From NCBI RefSeq assembly GCF_019510245.1, contig NZ_JAEKKT010000177.1:54833-118832 (forward strand): DNA of 64,000 nucleotides. The letters run 5' to 3'. The translations under genes and the position numbers were made by a program. The stretch is from Streptomyces sp. GTDB lineage: Bacteria > Actinomycetota > Actinomycetes > Streptomycetales > Streptomycetaceae. The notes beneath the pieces are model-generated. The model was not told the origin of the DNA. It did no database searches and saw only the letters and a program-made list of their open reading frames with translations. Shown here piece after piece: positions 25,413-33,794 of this stretch (position 1 is its first letter; each line of letters starts with the position of its first letter).

Positions 25413-26633
25413 ATGCCCGACGTCTACCTGATCGACGGGGCCCGCACCCCGCAGGGCCGCTACGGCGGCGCCCTGGCCGCCGTACGGCCCGACGACCTCG
25501 CCGCCCTCGTCGTCGGCGAGGCCGTCCGGCGCTCCGGCGTCCCGGGCGAGGCGGTGGACGAGGTCGTCCTCGGAGCCGCCAACCAGGCGGGCGAGGACAA
25601 CCGGGACGTGGCCCGCATGGCGGTGCTGCTCGCCGGGCTGCCGCACACCGTGCCCGGCTACACCGTCAACCGCCTGTGCGCCTCCGGCCTGACCGCCGTC
25701 GCCTCGGCGGCCCAGGCGATCCGCGCCGGCGAGGCGGACCTCGTGGTCGCCGGGGGAGTGGAGTCCATGACCCGGGCGCCCTGGGTGACGGAGAAGCCCG
25801 GCACCCCGTGGGCCAAGCCCGGGCAGGTGCACGACACCGCCCTCGGCTGGCGGTTCACCAACCCGCGCTTCACCGCCGCCGACCGGGAAGTGCCCGCGGA
25901 CGCCGGACCCGAGGCGGTCAGGGTCACGCTGTCCATGGGCGAGACCGCGGAGGAGGTCGCCGCCCTCGACGGCATCACCCGCGCCGACTCCGACGCCTTC
26001 GCCCTGCGCAGCCACCAGCGGGCGGTCGCCGCCCAGGAGGCGGGCCGCTTCGACCGCGAGATCGTGCCCGTACCGGTGCGCGACGGCGAGGTCACCCGGG
26101 ACGAGGGCCCCCGCCCCTCGACCACGCTGGAGAAGCTGGGCTCCCTGCGCACCGTCTTCCGCGCGAACGGCATCGTCACGGCGGGCTCCTCCTCGCCGCT
26201 GTCCGACGGCGCGGCCGCCCTGGTGGTCGCGAGCGCGGAGGCGGTCGAGCGGTACGGCCTCACCCCGCGGGCCCGGATCGTCGCCTCGGCCTCGGCCGGG
26301 GTGCGGCCCCACCTCATGGGCCTCGGCCCGGTCCCCGCCACCGAGCAGGTCCTCGCCCGGGCCGGCCGCCGGACCGGCGACCTGGACGCCGTGGAACTCA
26401 ACGAGGCGTTCGCCGCCCAGGCGCTGGCGGTGATCCGCCGCCTCGGGCTGGACGAGGACAAGGTCAACGCCGACGGCGGCGCCATCGCCCTCGGCCATCC
26501 GCTCGGCTGCTCCGGCGCCCGCATCCTGCTCACCCTGCTCGGCCGCCTGGAACGCGAGAACGGCCGCCGAGGCCTCGCCACTCTCTGCGTCGGCGTGGGT
26601 CAGGGCGTCGCACTCCTGGTGGAGCGGGTGTGA
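25413..26633 (+). CDS. acetyl-CoA acyltransferase, probable 3-oxoadipyl-CoA thiolase
   Basis: Thiolytic cleavage of a 3-oxoacyl-CoA; in this setting probably 3-oxoadipyl-CoA to succinyl-CoA and acetyl-CoA, the last step of the phenylacetate route (PaaJ). The 406-residue protein has the nucleophile motif NRLCASGLTAVASAA (Cys about 90), VAGGVESMTRAP, NEAFAAQALAVIR, the active-site His region GGAIALGHPLGCSGAR and the second Cys in CVGVGQG. GAGGAGACC precedes the ATG. It is divergent from paaI-paaK across the first operator and lies 150 bp before paaA. Specificity for 3-oxoadipyl-CoA is inferred from context. Confidence 0.92.
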   Translation: MPDVYLIDGARTPQGRYGGALAAVRPDDLAALVVGEAVRRSGVPGEAVDEVVLGAANQAGEDNRDVARMAVLLAGLPHTVPGYTVNRLCASGLTAVASAAQAIRAGEADLVVAGGVESMTRAPWVTEKPGTPWAKPGQVHDTALGWRFTNPRFTAADREVPADAGPEAVRVTLSMGETAEEVAALDGITRADSDAFALRSHQRAVAAQEAGRFDREIVPVPVRDGEVTRDEGPRPSTTLEKLGSLRTVFRANGIVTAGSSSPLSDGAAALVVASAEAVERYGLTPRARIVASASAGVRPHLMGLGPVPATEQVLARAGRRTGDLDAVELNEAFAAQALAVIRRLGLDEDKVNADGGAIALGHPLGCSGARILLTLLGRLERENGRRGLATLCVGVGQGVALLVERV

Positions 26634-26751
26634 CCACTTCCGCGTCCTCCGCCGCCGAGAGCACCCGGCACCCGCTACCCGGCCCCCGCGCCGCTCACTG
26701 CGCTGATCGGCCTGGACCCTTGCCAGACGGGGTAGGGCGCACCGTATGATG

Positions 26752-26771
26752 AACCGAACGAATGGTCGGTT
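26752..26771. promoter_or_regulatory. candidate PaaR operator 2 upstream of paaA
   Basis: Reads AACCGAA-N5-GGTCGGTT on the plus strand, the reverse complement of the AACCGACC-N5-TTCGGTT arrangement before paaI. It ends 14 bp before the paaA start, so bound repressor would cover the transcription start. Confidence 0.7.
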
Positions 26772-26785
26772 GGGAGTTGGTGGAG

Positions 26786-27757
26786 ATGACTGAAGCGGCC
26801 GGAAGGGACGCCGAGCACGATCTGGAGTCCCATTTCGAGGCGACGATCTCGCGGGACCAGCGCATCGAGCCGCGCGACTGGATGCCGGAGGGGTACCGCA
26901 GGACGCTGATCCGGCAGATCGCCCAGCACGCGCACTCGGAGATCATCGGCATGCAGCCGGAGGGCGAGTGGATCACCAGGGCGCCCTCGCTGCGCCGCAA
27001 GGCGATCCTGTTCGCCAAGGTCCAGGACGAGGCCGGCCACGGCCTGTACCTGTACTCGGCCGCCGAGACCCTGGGCATCGACCGCGCGGAGCTCACCGAG
27101 CGCCTCCTCGAAGGCCGCCAGAAGTACTCGTCGATCTTCAACTACCCGACGCTCAGCTACGCGGACGTCGGTGTGATCGGCTGGTTCGTGGACGGCGCGG
27201 CCATCTGCAACCAGGTGCCGCTGTGCCGCAGCTCCTACGGGCCCTACGCGCGCGCGATGGTGCGGATCTGCAAGGAGGAGTCCTTCCACCAGCGGCAGGG
27301 CTACGAACTGCTGATGACCATGATGCGCGGCACCGAAGCCCAGCGGGAGATGGTGCAGGACGCCGTGAACCGCTGGTGGTGGCCGTCCCTGATGATGTTC
27401 GGCCCGCCCGACGACGACTCGCCCAACTCCGCCCAGTCGATGGCCTGGAAGATCAAGCGGCACAGCAACGACGAACTGCGCCGGCGCTTCGTCGACATGA
27501 CCGTTCCGCAGGCGGCCCGGCTCGGCGTGACCCTGCCCGACCCCGAGCTGCGCTGGAACGAGGAGCGCGGCCACCACGACTTCGGCACCCCTGACTTCTC
27601 CGAGCTGAAGGCAGTCATCAGCGGCAACGGCCCGTGCAACGCGCAGCGGATGGACCGCCGCCGCACCGCCCACGAGGAAGGTGCCTGGGTGCGTGCGGCC
27701 GCCTGCGCCCACGCCGCCAAGCAGGCCGCCCGAGCCCGCGAGGAGGCAGTGGCGTGA
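26786..27757 (+). CDS. paaA: 1,2-phenylacetyl-CoA epoxidase, catalytic subunit
   Basis: Diiron oxygenase subunit that forms the ring-1,2-epoxide of phenylacetyl-CoA together with PaaB, C and E. The 323-residue protein has the ferritin-like iron ligands in KVQDEAGHGLYLY and RICKEESFHQRQGYE. The substrate-pocket sequences SYADVGVIGWFVDGA and NRWWWPSLMMFGPPDDDSPN are also present. It is the first gene of an unbroken paaABCDE operon. The ATG of MTEAAGRDAEHD is used; a GTG eight codons earlier lies inside the operator and is unlikely. The stop overlaps the start of paaB by 4 bp (GTGA). Confidence 0.97.
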   Translation: MTEAAGRDAEHDLESHFEATISRDQRIEPRDWMPEGYRRTLIRQIAQHAHSEIIGMQPEGEWITRAPSLRRKAILFAKVQDEAGHGLYLYSAAETLGIDRAELTERLLEGRQKYSSIFNYPTLSYADVGVIGWFVDGAAICNQVPLCRSSYGPYARAMVRICKEESFHQRQGYELLMTMMRGTEAQREMVQDAVNRWWWPSLMMFGPPDDDSPNSAQSMAWKIKRHSNDELRRRFVDMTVPQAARLGVTLPDPELRWNEERGHHDFGTPDFSELKAVISGNGPCNAQRMDRRRTAHEEGAWVRAAACAHAAKQAARAREEAVA

Positions 27758-28044
27758 GCGACACCGGGAACTGGCCCCTGTACGAGATCTTCATCCGCGG
27801 CAAGCGCGGACTCAACCATGTCCACGTCGGCTCGCTGCACGCGGCCGACGACCAGATGGCCCTCACCCACGCCCGCGACCTCTACACCCGGCGCAACGAG
27901 GGCGTGAGCATCTGGGCCGTGCGCTCCGAGCACATCGCCGCCTCCACCCGGGACGAGAAGGACCCCTTCTTCGACCCGAGCGCTGACAAGGTCTACCGTC
28001 ACCCGACCTTCTACGACATCCCCGACGATGTCCCGCACATCTAG
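27754..28044 (+). CDS. paaB: 1,2-phenylacetyl-CoA epoxidase subunit B
   Basis: Small structural subunit of the epoxidase that helps assemble the PaaA-PaaC complex. The 96-residue protein has the family sequences WPLYEIFIRGKRGLNHVHVG, HARDLYTRRNEGVSIWAV and KVYRHPTFYDIPDDVPHI. Start is GTG, overlapping the paaA stop. AGGAG for paaC lies at its own stop codon, so expression of the three genes is coupled. Confidence 0.97.
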   Translation: MSDTGNWPLYEIFIRGKRGLNHVHVGSLHAADDQMALTHARDLYTRRNEGVSIWAVRSEHIAASTRDEKDPFFDPSADKVYRHPTFYDIPDDVPHI

Positions 28045-28053
28045 GAGCCGGTG

Positions 28054-28887
28054 ATGAGCGACGACGACCACGTCTACCTGAGCCTGGCCGAGAGCCACGA
28101 CGACAGCGACGCCCGCTGGGCCTTCGGCACCGGCTTCGAGGACCCGCTGTACGGCGTCGACACCTCCGTACCCGACGGCGTCGACGCCGCCGCCCTGGCC
28201 GACCTGTGCCTGGCGCTCGGCGACGACGCCCTGGTGCTGGCCCAGCGGCTCGCCGAATGGGTCAGCCGCGCCCCCGAGCTGGAGGAGGAGGTGGCACTGG
28301 CCAACATCGGGCTCGACCTGCTGGGCCAGTCCCGCCTGCTGTACTCCCGCGCCGGCCAGACCGACGGCACCGGCCGCGGGGAGGACGCCTACGCCTACTT
28401 CCGCGACGCCGCCGACTTCCGCAACGTGACCCTCGCCGAACTCCCCAACGGCGACTTCGCCTTCTCCGTCCTGCGGCTCCTGGTGTTCGCCAGCTGGCGG
28501 CTGGCCCACTTCACCGAACTGGCCTCCGCGTCCGACCCGGTGCTCGCGGCGATCGCGGCCAAGGGCGTGAAGGAGCTCGCCTACCACCGGCAGTACGCCG
28601 CCGAGTGGGTCGTACGCCTGGGCGACGGCACGGAGGAGTCGCACACGCGGATGCTGACGGCCCTGGAGGCGCAAGCACCCCACTGGGCGGAGCTGTTCGC
28701 CGCCCACGACGTGCGCGACGCGGTGCTGGCCGACCTCCACCAGGTCCTGGACACGGCCGGTCTCCCCATGCCGGACGTCCCGCCGTTGACCAGCCGGGGC
28801 CGGGAAGGCGAGCACACCGGCCATCTCGGCCCGCTCCTCGCCGAGTTGCAGAGCGTGGCCCGCGCCCACCCGGAGGCGACATGGTGA
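28054..28887 (+). CDS. paaC: 1,2-phenylacetyl-CoA epoxidase subunit C
   Basis: Ferritin-like structural partner of PaaA in the epoxidase. The 277-residue helical protein has DDALVLAQRLAEWVSRAPEL, NIGLDLLGQSRLLY and KGVKELAYHRQYAAEWVVRL. The ATG is placed 6 bp after AGGAG; the GTG one codon before is possible. Its last codons overlap the start of paaD by 7 bp. Confidence 0.96.
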   Translation: MSDDDHVYLSLAESHDDSDARWAFGTGFEDPLYGVDTSVPDGVDAAALADLCLALGDDALVLAQRLAEWVSRAPELEEEVALANIGLDLLGQSRLLYSRAGQTDGTGRGEDAYAYFRDAADFRNVTLAELPNGDFAFSVLRLLVFASWRLAHFTELASASDPVLAAIAAKGVKELAYHRQYAAEWVVRLGDGTEESHTRMLTALEAQAPHWAELFAAHDVRDAVLADLHQVLDTAGLPMPDVPPLTSRGREGEHTGHLGPLLAELQSVARAHPEATW

Positions 28888-29396
28888 CCCTCCTGACCGA
28901 CGCGCGCCGGGCCCGGCACATCGCCGAGCAGGTGCCCGACCCGGAACTTCCCATGCTCACCCTCGCCGACCTGGGCGTGCTGCGGGACGTCACCGTCGAG
29001 CCCGACGGCACGGTGGTCGCCGACCTCACGCCGACCTACTCGGGCTGCCCCGCCATGGCCGAGATGCGGGCCGGCGTCGCCGCCCGCCTCCGGGGCGCCG
29101 GCTTCGGCCGCGTGGAGATCCGCACGGTCCTCGACCCGCCGTGGACCAGTGACTGGATCACCCCCGATGGGCGCCGCAAACTCGCCGAGCACGGCATCGC
29201 GCCGCCCGGCGCCGCGCCCCGGCGCTCCGCGGGTCCCGTCCCGCTGGACCTGTCGCCCACCCGGCGCACGGTTCCGTGTCCCCGCTGCGGATCGGCCGCC
29301 ACCGAGGAGACCTCCCGGTTCGCGGCCACCTCCTGCAAGGCACTGTGGCGCTGCCTCAGCTGCCGGGAGCCGTTCGAGTACGTCAAGGAGATCTGA
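28881..29396 (+). CDS. paaD: phenylacetyl-CoA epoxidase maturation protein (DUF59 / MIP18 family)
   Basis: Thought to assist metal or iron-sulfur cluster assembly of the epoxidase; it is not part of the catalytic complex. The 171-residue protein has an N-terminal MIP18 domain (VPDPELPMLTLADLGVLRDV, PTYSGCPAMAEM). A C-terminal metal-binding tail holds four Cys (VPCPRCGS, CKALWRCLSCREPFEYVK). Its start overlaps paaC and its stop overlaps the paaE start by one base (TGATG). Confidence 0.95.
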   Translation: MVTLLTDARRARHIAEQVPDPELPMLTLADLGVLRDVTVEPDGTVVADLTPTYSGCPAMAEMRAGVAARLRGAGFGRVEIRTVLDPPWTSDWITPDGRRKLAEHGIAPPGAAPRRSAGPVPLDLSPTRRTVPCPRCGSAATEETSRFAATSCKALWRCLSCREPFEYVKEI

Positions 29397-30508
29397 TGGC
29401 AGAGCTGACGGCACCGACCGCCGGTGCCCCCGCGACGACACCACGCCGGCGCCGCCCTGCCTTCCACCCCCTGAGCGTCGCCGCCGTCCAGCCCCTGTGC
29501 GCGGACGCCGTGGCGGTCACCTTCGACATCCCCGCGGCCCTCACCGAGGAGTTCGCCTTCGGCCCCGGCCAGTCGCTCACCCTCCGCCGCGAGGTCGACG
29601 GGCGGGACGAGCGGCGCTCCTACTCGATCTGCTCTCCGGCCGGCACCGCGCCCCGCATCGGCGTCCGCGAGGTGCCCGGCGGACTCTTCTCCTCCTGGCT
29701 GGTCCACGAGGTGCGTCCGGGTGACACCGTCGAGGTGATGGCCCCCACCGGAGCCTTCACCCCCGACCTCACGGTGCCCGGCCACCACGTGCTCATCGCG
29801 GCCGGCTCGGGCATCACCCCCATGATGTCCATCGCCGAGTCGGTCCTCGCCGCCGACGACCGTTCGACGGTGACGCTGTTCTACGGCAACCGCCGCACCG
29901 ACACCGTGATGTTCGCCGACGAACTCGCCGACCTGAAGGACGAGTACCGCACCCGCTTCCACCTCGCCCACGTCCTCTCCCGCGAACCCCGGGAGGCCGA
30001 ACTCCTCTCCGGCCGCCTCGACGGCGACCGCCTGGGCGCGCTCGTCGCGGGCCTGGTCGACGTCGAGGGCGCCGACCACTGGTGGCTGTGCGGCCCGCAC
30101 GGCATGGTCCTCGACGCGCAGAAGGTCCTCGCCGGACTGGGCGTCCCCGCCGGCCGGATCCACCAGGAGCTCTTCTTCGCCGACGAGCCGATCGAGCCCG
30201 TCCGCCACGAGGACGCGGTGGCGACCGGCCCGGCCAGCGAGGTCACCGTCACCCTGGACGGCCGCTCCACCACCGCCCGCCTCCCGCGCGGGCGCACCAT
30301 CCTCGACTCCGCCGCCCGTATCCGGCCGGACCTGCCCTTCGCCTGCAAGGGAGGCGTCTGCGGGACCTGCCGCGCCCGCATCACGGACGGCGAGGCCGAC
30401 ATGCGCCGCAACTACGCCCTGGAACCCGCCGAGGTGGCCGCCGGCTACGTCCTGACCTGCCAGTCCTACCCGGTCTCCGAGTCGTTGACGGTCGACTACG
30501 ACAGCTGA
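29396..30508 (+). CDS. paaE: 1,2-phenylacetyl-CoA epoxidase reductase subunit
   Basis: Transfers electrons from NADPH to the diiron centre of PaaA. The 370-residue protein has a flavin-binding barrel (RRSYSICSPAG), the NAD(P)-binding domain (IAAGSGITPMMSIAESVL, YGNRRTDTVMF) and a C-terminal plant-type ferredoxin domain. The [2Fe-2S] ligands lie in PFACKGGVCGTCRA and in LTCQSYPVSE. It closes the operon; the converging DUF1684 gene ends 15 bp away. Confidence 0.97.
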   Translation: MAELTAPTAGAPATTPRRRRPAFHPLSVAAVQPLCADAVAVTFDIPAALTEEFAFGPGQSLTLRREVDGRDERRSYSICSPAGTAPRIGVREVPGGLFSSWLVHEVRPGDTVEVMAPTGAFTPDLTVPGHHVLIAAGSGITPMMSIAESVLAADDRSTVTLFYGNRRTDTVMFADELADLKDEYRTRFHLAHVLSREPREAELLSGRLDGDRLGALVAGLVDVEGADHWWLCGPHGMVLDAQKVLAGLGVPAGRIHQELFFADEPIEPVRHEDAVATGPASEVTVTLDGRSTTARLPRGRTILDSAARIRPDLPFACKGGVCGTCRARITDGEADMRRNYALEPAEVAAGYVLTCQSYPVSESLTVDYDS

Positions 30509-30523
30509 CGGCCCGCGGCGCCC

Positions 30524-31348
30524 TCAGGAGCCGCCGCGCTCGCGTGGGATCTTCTGCCCGGCCTCGACCGCCACCGGCAGCCGGTTCTCGGCCGGTGGCA
30601 GCGGGCAGGTGGCCAGGTCCGTGTAGGCGCACGGCAGGTTCGCGGCGCGGTTGAAGTCCAGGACGACCGTGCCGTCGGCGGCGGGCGGGCCGACGGTCAG
30701 GGACCGGTTGGCGGCGTAGGTGGTGACCCCGGAGGTGGCGTCGGTGAACAGCACCATCAGCGCGCCCGGACCGTGCCCGGGGAACGCGGTCAGGGACAGC
30801 TGCTGCCCCGCCAGCTCGAACTCGATCCGGCCCGGAGCGTCGTAGACGTGCTCAAGTCCCTCCACCGCGGCGCCCACCGTGGTCGGCCGCGGCTCGTCGA
30901 AGGGCACGTACCGGCCGGTCACCGCCCAGCGCGGGTCGGGCGCGTAGGCGGGGGTTCCGGTGAAGGCGGTGCGCAGCGGAGCGTCCGGGTGCCGGGGGCG
31001 CACGATGTCGTTCCCGCCGCGCTTGGCGACCTCGATGACCGCGTCGCCCCAGACCGCTTCGACACCGCTGCGTTCGGCAAGTACGCCGAAGCGGTGCTCG
31101 CCCCGCACCGGCGTCCCGTGGACGACCAGCTCCTCGCCGTCGTCCAGGGTGACGACGACCCCGTCCGGGCCGGTGCGCCAGGCGCCCGGTGCGTCGGGGA
31201 AGCGCTGCGGGCGCTCGTCGAGCCAGTGCAGGCCGGTGATGGCCAGGAACCCGTGCGGGTCGGAGATCCGCGCCTCCTGGGCGCGGTGCCAGTCCTGCCA
31301 GCTCTCGGTGAAGACCTGGAGATCCCTCGTGGTGGCCTCAGTCGTCAT
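30524..31348 (-). CDS. DUF1684 domain protein
   Basis: A 274-residue protein of the DUF1684 family, whose function is unknown. Diagnostic blocks are SDPHGFLAITGLHWL, the central RVVPFDEPRP-like strand (GRYVPFDEPRPTTV) and the C-terminal LDFNRAANLPCAYTDLATCP with LPPAENRLPV. It is soluble and has no signal. GAGG stands before the ATG of MTTEATTRD; the frame is open upstream but without conserved sequence. It converges with paaE and shares no operon with the heat-shock pair on its other side. Confidence 0.88.
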   Translation of the reverse strand: MTTEATTRDLQVFTESWQDWHRAQEARISDPHGFLAITGLHWLDERPQRFPDAPGAWRTGPDGVVVTLDDGEELVVHGTPVRGEHRFGVLAERSGVEAVWGDAVIEVAKRGGNDIVRPRHPDAPLRTAFTGTPAYAPDPRWAVTGRYVPFDEPRPTTVGAAVEGLEHVYDAPGRIEFELAGQQLSLTAFPGHGPGALMVLFTDATSGVTTYAANRSLTVGPPAADGTVVLDFNRAANLPCAYTDLATCPLPPAENRLPVAVEAGQKIPRERGGS

Positions 31349-31502
31349 GCGTCCTCTTTCGTCGGGCGAGGCTCTGCGACAGCAGTACCAGTCAGAACGG
31401 GGGCGGACGAACCCGCATTCCGGTCCACGTGTGACAGCTTCTTGTCGGTCATGTGTCGCCGGGAGCCGCACACCACCCACCGCGCGGTCGAACGCGTCTT
31501 CG

Positions 31503-32135
31503 TCAGGGAGGTGTGAGGGTGTCGAGTTGTGCCGCGAGGTCGGGGTGGGTGCCGGTCAGGTGGGGGCGGGTGTCCTGGAGGGGGCGGATGAGCTCGGCGG
31601 CATCGTCCTGGGCGAGGGCCGCGTGCAGCCGGCCGAGCGGCAGGCGGGCCGCGGTGGGCAGGTCGGTGAGGGCGGTGATCTGGCCGGCGAGGCGGCGCAG
31701 GTCGGCCGCGTTGCGGCGGGCCCAGGCGGCGGCCGTGCGGTCGGCGGCGCGGCGTTCGCGGGTGGCCTGGACGCGTTGCTCGCCGGTGCTTCCGGCCGGG
31801 CCGGGACGGCCGCGCAGGTAGCGGCGTTCCGCGGCCTGGCGGCTGGCGACGCCGAGGGGGTGGGCGAGATCGGCCCAGCTTGCTCCCGCGTCGCGGGCGG
31901 TCTCGATCAGACCGGTCTCCCACCCGGCGAGCCGCTCGCGCACCTGCCGCAGCAGGAGGAGGGAGGCCAGGGCCTCGTCGGTGCCGACCTCGTGAACCCC
32001 GGGAGAGCCCTGGACCTGCTGCCGGGCGGCGCGCAGGGCGTCGTCGATGGCCTCCAGGGCCGCCGCGGCGGCGAAGAACGACGCCGGGCTGTCCGCGTCG
32101 GCGCCGGGTGGAGTCGGCTGGTCGGCCCGGGTCAT
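31503..32135 (-). CDS. rheA: RheA-type thermosensing repressor of hsp18
   Basis: In S. albus, RheA is the repressor and thermosensor of the small heat-shock gene hsp18, is divergent from it, and binds TGTCATC-N5-GATGACA. This 210-residue protein is divergent from a small heat-shock gene. Two sites of exactly that form lie between them, and its size is close to that reported for RheA, from memory. A helix-turn-helix-like stretch is GASWADLAHPLGVASRQAAE; the C-terminal half is helical. GGGAGG lies 6 bp before the ATG. The assignment rests on context and operators more than on sequence recognition. Such proteins are sometimes labelled type III effector in databases, which is misleading. Confidence 0.8.
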   Translation of the reverse strand: MTRADQPTPPGADADSPASFFAAAAALEAIDDALRAARQQVQGSPGVHEVGTDEALASLLLLRQVRERLAGWETGLIETARDAGASWADLAHPLGVASRQAAERRYLRGRPGPAGSTGEQRVQATRERRAADRTAAAWARRNAADLRRLAGQITALTDLPTAARLPLGRLHAALAQDDAAELIRPLQDTRPHLTGTHPDLAAQLDTLTPP

Positions 32136-32152
32136 GGGCACCTCCCTCGGGT

Positions 32153-32171
32153 TGTCATCCTACGGACGACA
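32153..32171. promoter_or_regulatory. RheA-type operator 1 (one mismatch)
   Basis: TGTCATCC-TAC-GGACGACA, an 8-bp inverted repeat with one mismatch, 17 bp from the rheA start. Its centre is 26 bp from that of operator 2. Confidence 0.7.
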
Positions 32172-32178
32172 CCATGTT

Positions 32179-32197
32179 TGTCATCCGATGGATGACA
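32179..32197. promoter_or_regulatory. RheA-type operator 2 (perfect)
   Basis: TGTCATCC-GAT-GGATGACA, a perfect inverted repeat that contains the published RheA consensus TGTCATC-N5-GATGACA. It lies about 65 bp before the hsp18 start, over the expected promoter. Confidence 0.8.
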
Positions 32198-32262
32198 TGT
32201 TACAACGGTTTCAGTGAGGCGCATTGGCAGCAACTGCCCGAACCTTCTGGAGGTGTTTTCCG

Positions 32263-32694
32263 ATGTTGATGCGCACTGACCCCTTCCGTGAGCTCGACCG
32301 GCTGGCGCAGCAGCTCATGGGCCCCGGCACCTGGTCGCGGCCGTCGCCGATGCCCATGGACGCCTACCGCGAGGGCGACCAGTACGTGGTGGCCTTCGAC
32401 ATCCCCGGCGTCAGCGCGGAGGCGATCGACATCGACGTCGAACGGAACATGCTGACCGTCAAGGCCGAGCGCCGACCGGTGGCGAAGGCCGACGACGTGC
32501 AGATGGAACTGTCGGAGCGGCCGCTGGGCGTCTTCTCCCGCCAGCTGGTGCTGGCCGACACGCTGGACACCGAGCACATCCAGGCCGACTACGACGCGGG
32601 TGTCCTCACCCTGCGCATCCCGATCGCCGAGCGCGCCAAGCCCCGCAAGATCGCCATCGGCGTCGGGTCCGGCCGCAAGGAGATCTCCGGCTGA
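32263..32694 (+). CDS. hsp18: small heat-shock protein, Hsp20/alpha-crystallin family
   Basis: ATP-independent chaperone that holds unfolding proteins during heat stress. The 143-residue protein has a short N-terminal arm (MRTDPFRELDRLAQQLM). A complete alpha-crystallin domain follows (about 35-130): FDIPGVSAEAIDIDVERNML, LSERPLGVFSRQLVL and the closing YDAGVLTLRIPIAERAKPRK with the IPI contact motif. GGAGG stands before the ATG. Regulation by the divergent RheA-type repressor is indicated by the two operators. Confidence 0.94.
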   Translation: MLMRTDPFRELDRLAQQLMGPGTWSRPSPMPMDAYREGDQYVVAFDIPGVSAEAIDIDVERNMLTVKAERRPVAKADDVQMELSERPLGVFSRQLVLADTLDTEHIQADYDAGVLTLRIPIAERAKPRKIAIGVGSGRKEISG

Positions 32695-32720
32695 GCCGGA
32701 CGGACAAGGGCTCGACAGCG

Positions 32721-32762
32721 GCGGAGGACGGGTGTCTGTTCGCCCCCCTGCCCGTCCTCCGC
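32721..32762 (+). terminator. hairpin after hsp18
   Basis: 12-bp stem GCGGAGGACGGG / CCCGTCCTCCGC around an 18-nt loop, starting 26 bp past the stop codon. Confidence 0.7.
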
Positions 32763-32873
32763 GCCCCGAAGGCCGGGGAAAGCGCCCGCCGCGAGCCCGC
32801 CTCATCACCCATCCACCGGTGACCGCACGCCGGCACCACGACCCCGGTGAACAGAAAGGCAACCACCGCAGTG

Positions 32874-33308
32874 ATGTCCGACCGACCCGCACCGTTCCAG
32901 CAGCCCTACGACAGGGCGTACGAGCAGATGCTGGAGAAGGTCCGCTACGACGGCGCCTACGCCACGCGTGAGAGGGCCGAGGACGCCGTCCGCCTGGTCC
33001 TCGCCGGGCTGGGACGCCAACTGACCGGCGACGAACGCGTGGAACTGGCCGCTCGCCTGCCCTTCGAGGCCGCGCGCATCCTCACCGCCCAGATCCCTGA
33101 CACCCGGGAGCTGACCGGCTGGGCGTTCGTCAAGGACCTCGCGGCTCGCACCGGCGCCTCCCAGGCCACGACGCGCTGGGACACCGGGTCCGTCTTCGCC
33201 GCCGTGGCATCCTGCGCGGGTCCCGACCTGCTGACCCGCATCCTGCGGCAGCTTCCCCCCGGCTACGCGCTGCTGTTCGGGCGTGCCGAGCTGACCCCCG
33301 CCGCGTAG
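32874..33308 (+). CDS. DUF2267 domain protein
   Basis: A 144-residue soluble helical protein of the DUF2267 family (YEQMLEKVRYDGAYATRERA, LVLAGLGRQLTGDERVELAARLP, WAFVKDLAARTG). Members occur beside stress genes in actinobacteria and proteobacteria; their role is unknown. The start is uncertain: this ATG follows a weak AAAGG at long distance, and GTG codons at 32871 and 32847 are in frame. It stands alone between two hairpins, after hsp18. Confidence 0.8.
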   Translation: MSDRPAPFQQPYDRAYEQMLEKVRYDGAYATRERAEDAVRLVLAGLGRQLTGDERVELAARLPFEAARILTAQIPDTRELTGWAFVKDLAARTGASQATTRWDTGSVFAAVASCAGPDLLTRILRQLPPGYALLFGRAELTPAA

Positions 33309-33324
33309 TCGGCGAAGGCCCGTG

Positions 33325-33368
33325 GCGCGGGGCGGAAGCGACAGCGGCCGTCGCTGTCCGCCCCGCGC
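33325..33368 (+). terminator. long hairpin after the DUF2267 gene
   Basis: An 18-bp stem made of GCGCGGGGCGGA and AGCGAC pairing with GTCGCT and TCCGCCCCGCGC, with one bulged G and a 7-nt loop. Confidence 0.75.
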
Positions 33369-33452
33369 TCGGGCGCGCCCGCCGGTATCACGCAGAGAGA
33401 AATGGCTACCCAGCAGCACGATGCCTGTGGGCGCAGCCGTCAGGAGGCGGAC

Positions 33453-33794
33453 ATGACGGAGCACAGTCAGGAGGACTCCCCACCGCTCGACGCCGACCCA
33501 CCCGGGCCGGAGGAGCTCGCCCGGAAGATCGGCCAGTTGCAGCGGGAGATCGGGCAGCTCCAGGAAGCCGTGGTCTCGCATGCGGTGATCGACCAGGCCA
33601 TCGGCGTCGTCGTATCCCTCGGTGGGCTCCCTCCCGACCTGGGCTTCGGTGTTCTGCGGACGGTCTCCCAGCAGACGAACATCAAACTGCGCGAGGTCGC
33701 GGAGCAGATCGTCGGCTGGCCCGGCGGCAAGGAACTCTCCGAGGACATCCGGCAGGCCCTCAAGGCCGCACTGGCCCAGGAGGGTTCCGCCTGA
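33453..33794 (+). CDS. ANTAR-domain RNA-binding protein
   Basis: A 113-residue protein. A coiled-coil-like segment (ELARKIGQLQREIGQLQEAV) is followed by an ANTAR three-helix domain (HAVIDQAIGVVVSLGGLPPD, VLRTVSQQTNIKLREVAEQIV). ANTAR proteins bind paired hexaloop hairpins in mRNA leaders and prevent termination. There is no attached GAF or receiver domain, so how it is controlled is unclear. AGGAGG lies 6 bp before the ATG. Confidence 0.88.
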   Translation: MTEHSQEDSPPLDADPPGPEELARKIGQLQREIGQLQEAVVSHAVIDQAIGVVVSLGGLPPDLGFGVLRTVSQQTNIKLREVAEQIVGWPGGKELSEDIRQALKAALAQEGSA

